From Bdellovibrionales bacterium (lineage in GTDB: Bacteria; Bdellovibrionota; UBA1018), in assembly GCA_947380295.1 (NCBI GenBank), contig CANCQK010000017.1, positions 1-63,685 on the forward strand: a stretch of DNA of 63,685 nt. Reading direction: 5' to 3'. The translations under genes were made by a program, and so were the position numbers. Position 1 is the first letter of the stretch. Each line of letters begins with the position of its first letter. Below the pieces are notes generated by a model that ran no database searches, was not told the origin of the DNA, and worked only from the letters and a program-made list of their open reading frames with translations. This document shows, piece after piece, positions 63,466-63,685 of the stretch.

Positions 63466-63685
63466 TCGTCTCGATTGTCGCGCCTCCAGTCGTAAGTAGG
63501 CAATAAGCCCGAGTCCAAAGTACAGGCTTCCAGTAAAACAGCCTGAGGTGCTTAGCGAATTTTTTGCGGGTGAGTCTACTGGTCACAGTTTTTAGGTTGT
63601 TGATGAAGATACTGAGCTGCATGCTCGGATGGCAGGAAATGAGCATATGGATATGATCCTCCTCGCCGCCAAACTCAACCAAAGT
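63419..63685 (-). CDS. tnpA: IS200/IS605-family TnpA (Y1 HUH transposase), 5' end outside window
   Basis: The visible 88 codons include EEDHIHMLI (the HUH metal motif, His-Ile-His), the middle FINNLKTVTSRLTRKKF, LFYWKPVLWTRAYCLLTTGG and IETIKKYIENQG, with the catalytic Tyr in KKYIE. IS200 TnpA is about 140-150 residues; the first about 55 are outside. It is a single-strand DNA transposase, so no target duplication is expected. Confidence 0.92.
   Translation of the reverse strand, partial: TLVEFGGEEDHIHMLISCHPSMQLSIFINNLKTVTSRLTRKKFAKHLRLFYWKPVLWTRAYCLLTTGGATIETIKKYIENQGRHSSPS

Overview
The window looks like a chromosomal segment of a Gram-negative, menaquinone-using bacterium, most plausibly a member of the Bdellovibrionota or a relative. 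This is inferred from gene content and was not tested by a tree. The supporting features are menaquinone genes, a Tad/Flp-type pilus ATPase and a TadG-like protein, two lysine/alanine-rich histone H1-like proteins, many exported proteins of unknown function, and many GTG/TTG starts. No rRNA or tRNA gene was recognised. Both edges lie in IS200/IS605-family elements: a tnpB reading out of the left edge and a tnpA entering from the right edge.

Layout. 1-1.5 kb: tnpB next to a FemAB-like remnant. 1.5-9.9 kb: cold-shock protein, glycosyltransferase, BipA/TypA, the split transhydrogenase pntA1-pntA2-pntB, then CpaF with a cupredoxin-like partner. 10-17.7 kb: exported unknowns, a metallophosphoesterase, a ferredoxin, an H1-like protein, Mrp and a membrane protein. 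17.8-24 kb: an accessory island with lambda-type gpW and a broken portal gene, a DUF4160/CopG-like pair, exported unknowns, duplicated gene tails, GGGGACGGAGCAC repeats and a Fic protein with a small partner. 24-30.1 kb: lipA-pdhC-lpdA-lipB-folE, apparently one operon (lipoate and 2-oxoacid dehydrogenase metabolism). 30.1-32 kb: a structured RNA candidate and a DUF4143 ATPase with a palindromic operator. 32-44.6 kb: TadG-like protein, H1-like protein, HD phosphohydrolase, ahcY-redoxin, Fur, lipoprotein, a HEAT-repeat protein with faint SelO-like motifs, and queF. 44.7-48 kb: menI and menB-menA-menE. 48-57 kb: a HipA/YjjJ-like kinase with iterated operator motifs, a GreA-like factor and a 2023-residue lipoprotein made of three long repeats. 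57-62.4 kb: a MenF-MenD fusion, DAHP synthase, MenG and a ferritin-like protein. 62.5 kb to the end: a TPR gene broken by the right-hand IS.

The best-covered pathway is menaquinone. DAHP synthase feeds chorismate, the MenF-MenD fusion makes SEPHCHC, and MenE, MenB, MenI, MenA and MenG perform later steps; MenH and MenC are not seen here. The most unusual signals are the extragenic repeats at the junctions of truncated or duplicated gene ends, the hairpin-rich RNA at 30.1-30.4 kb, a set of genes whose -10 box lies exactly six bases before the start codon (leaderless mRNAs), and the tandem TGAAACAAATCA sites upstream of the HipA-like gene.
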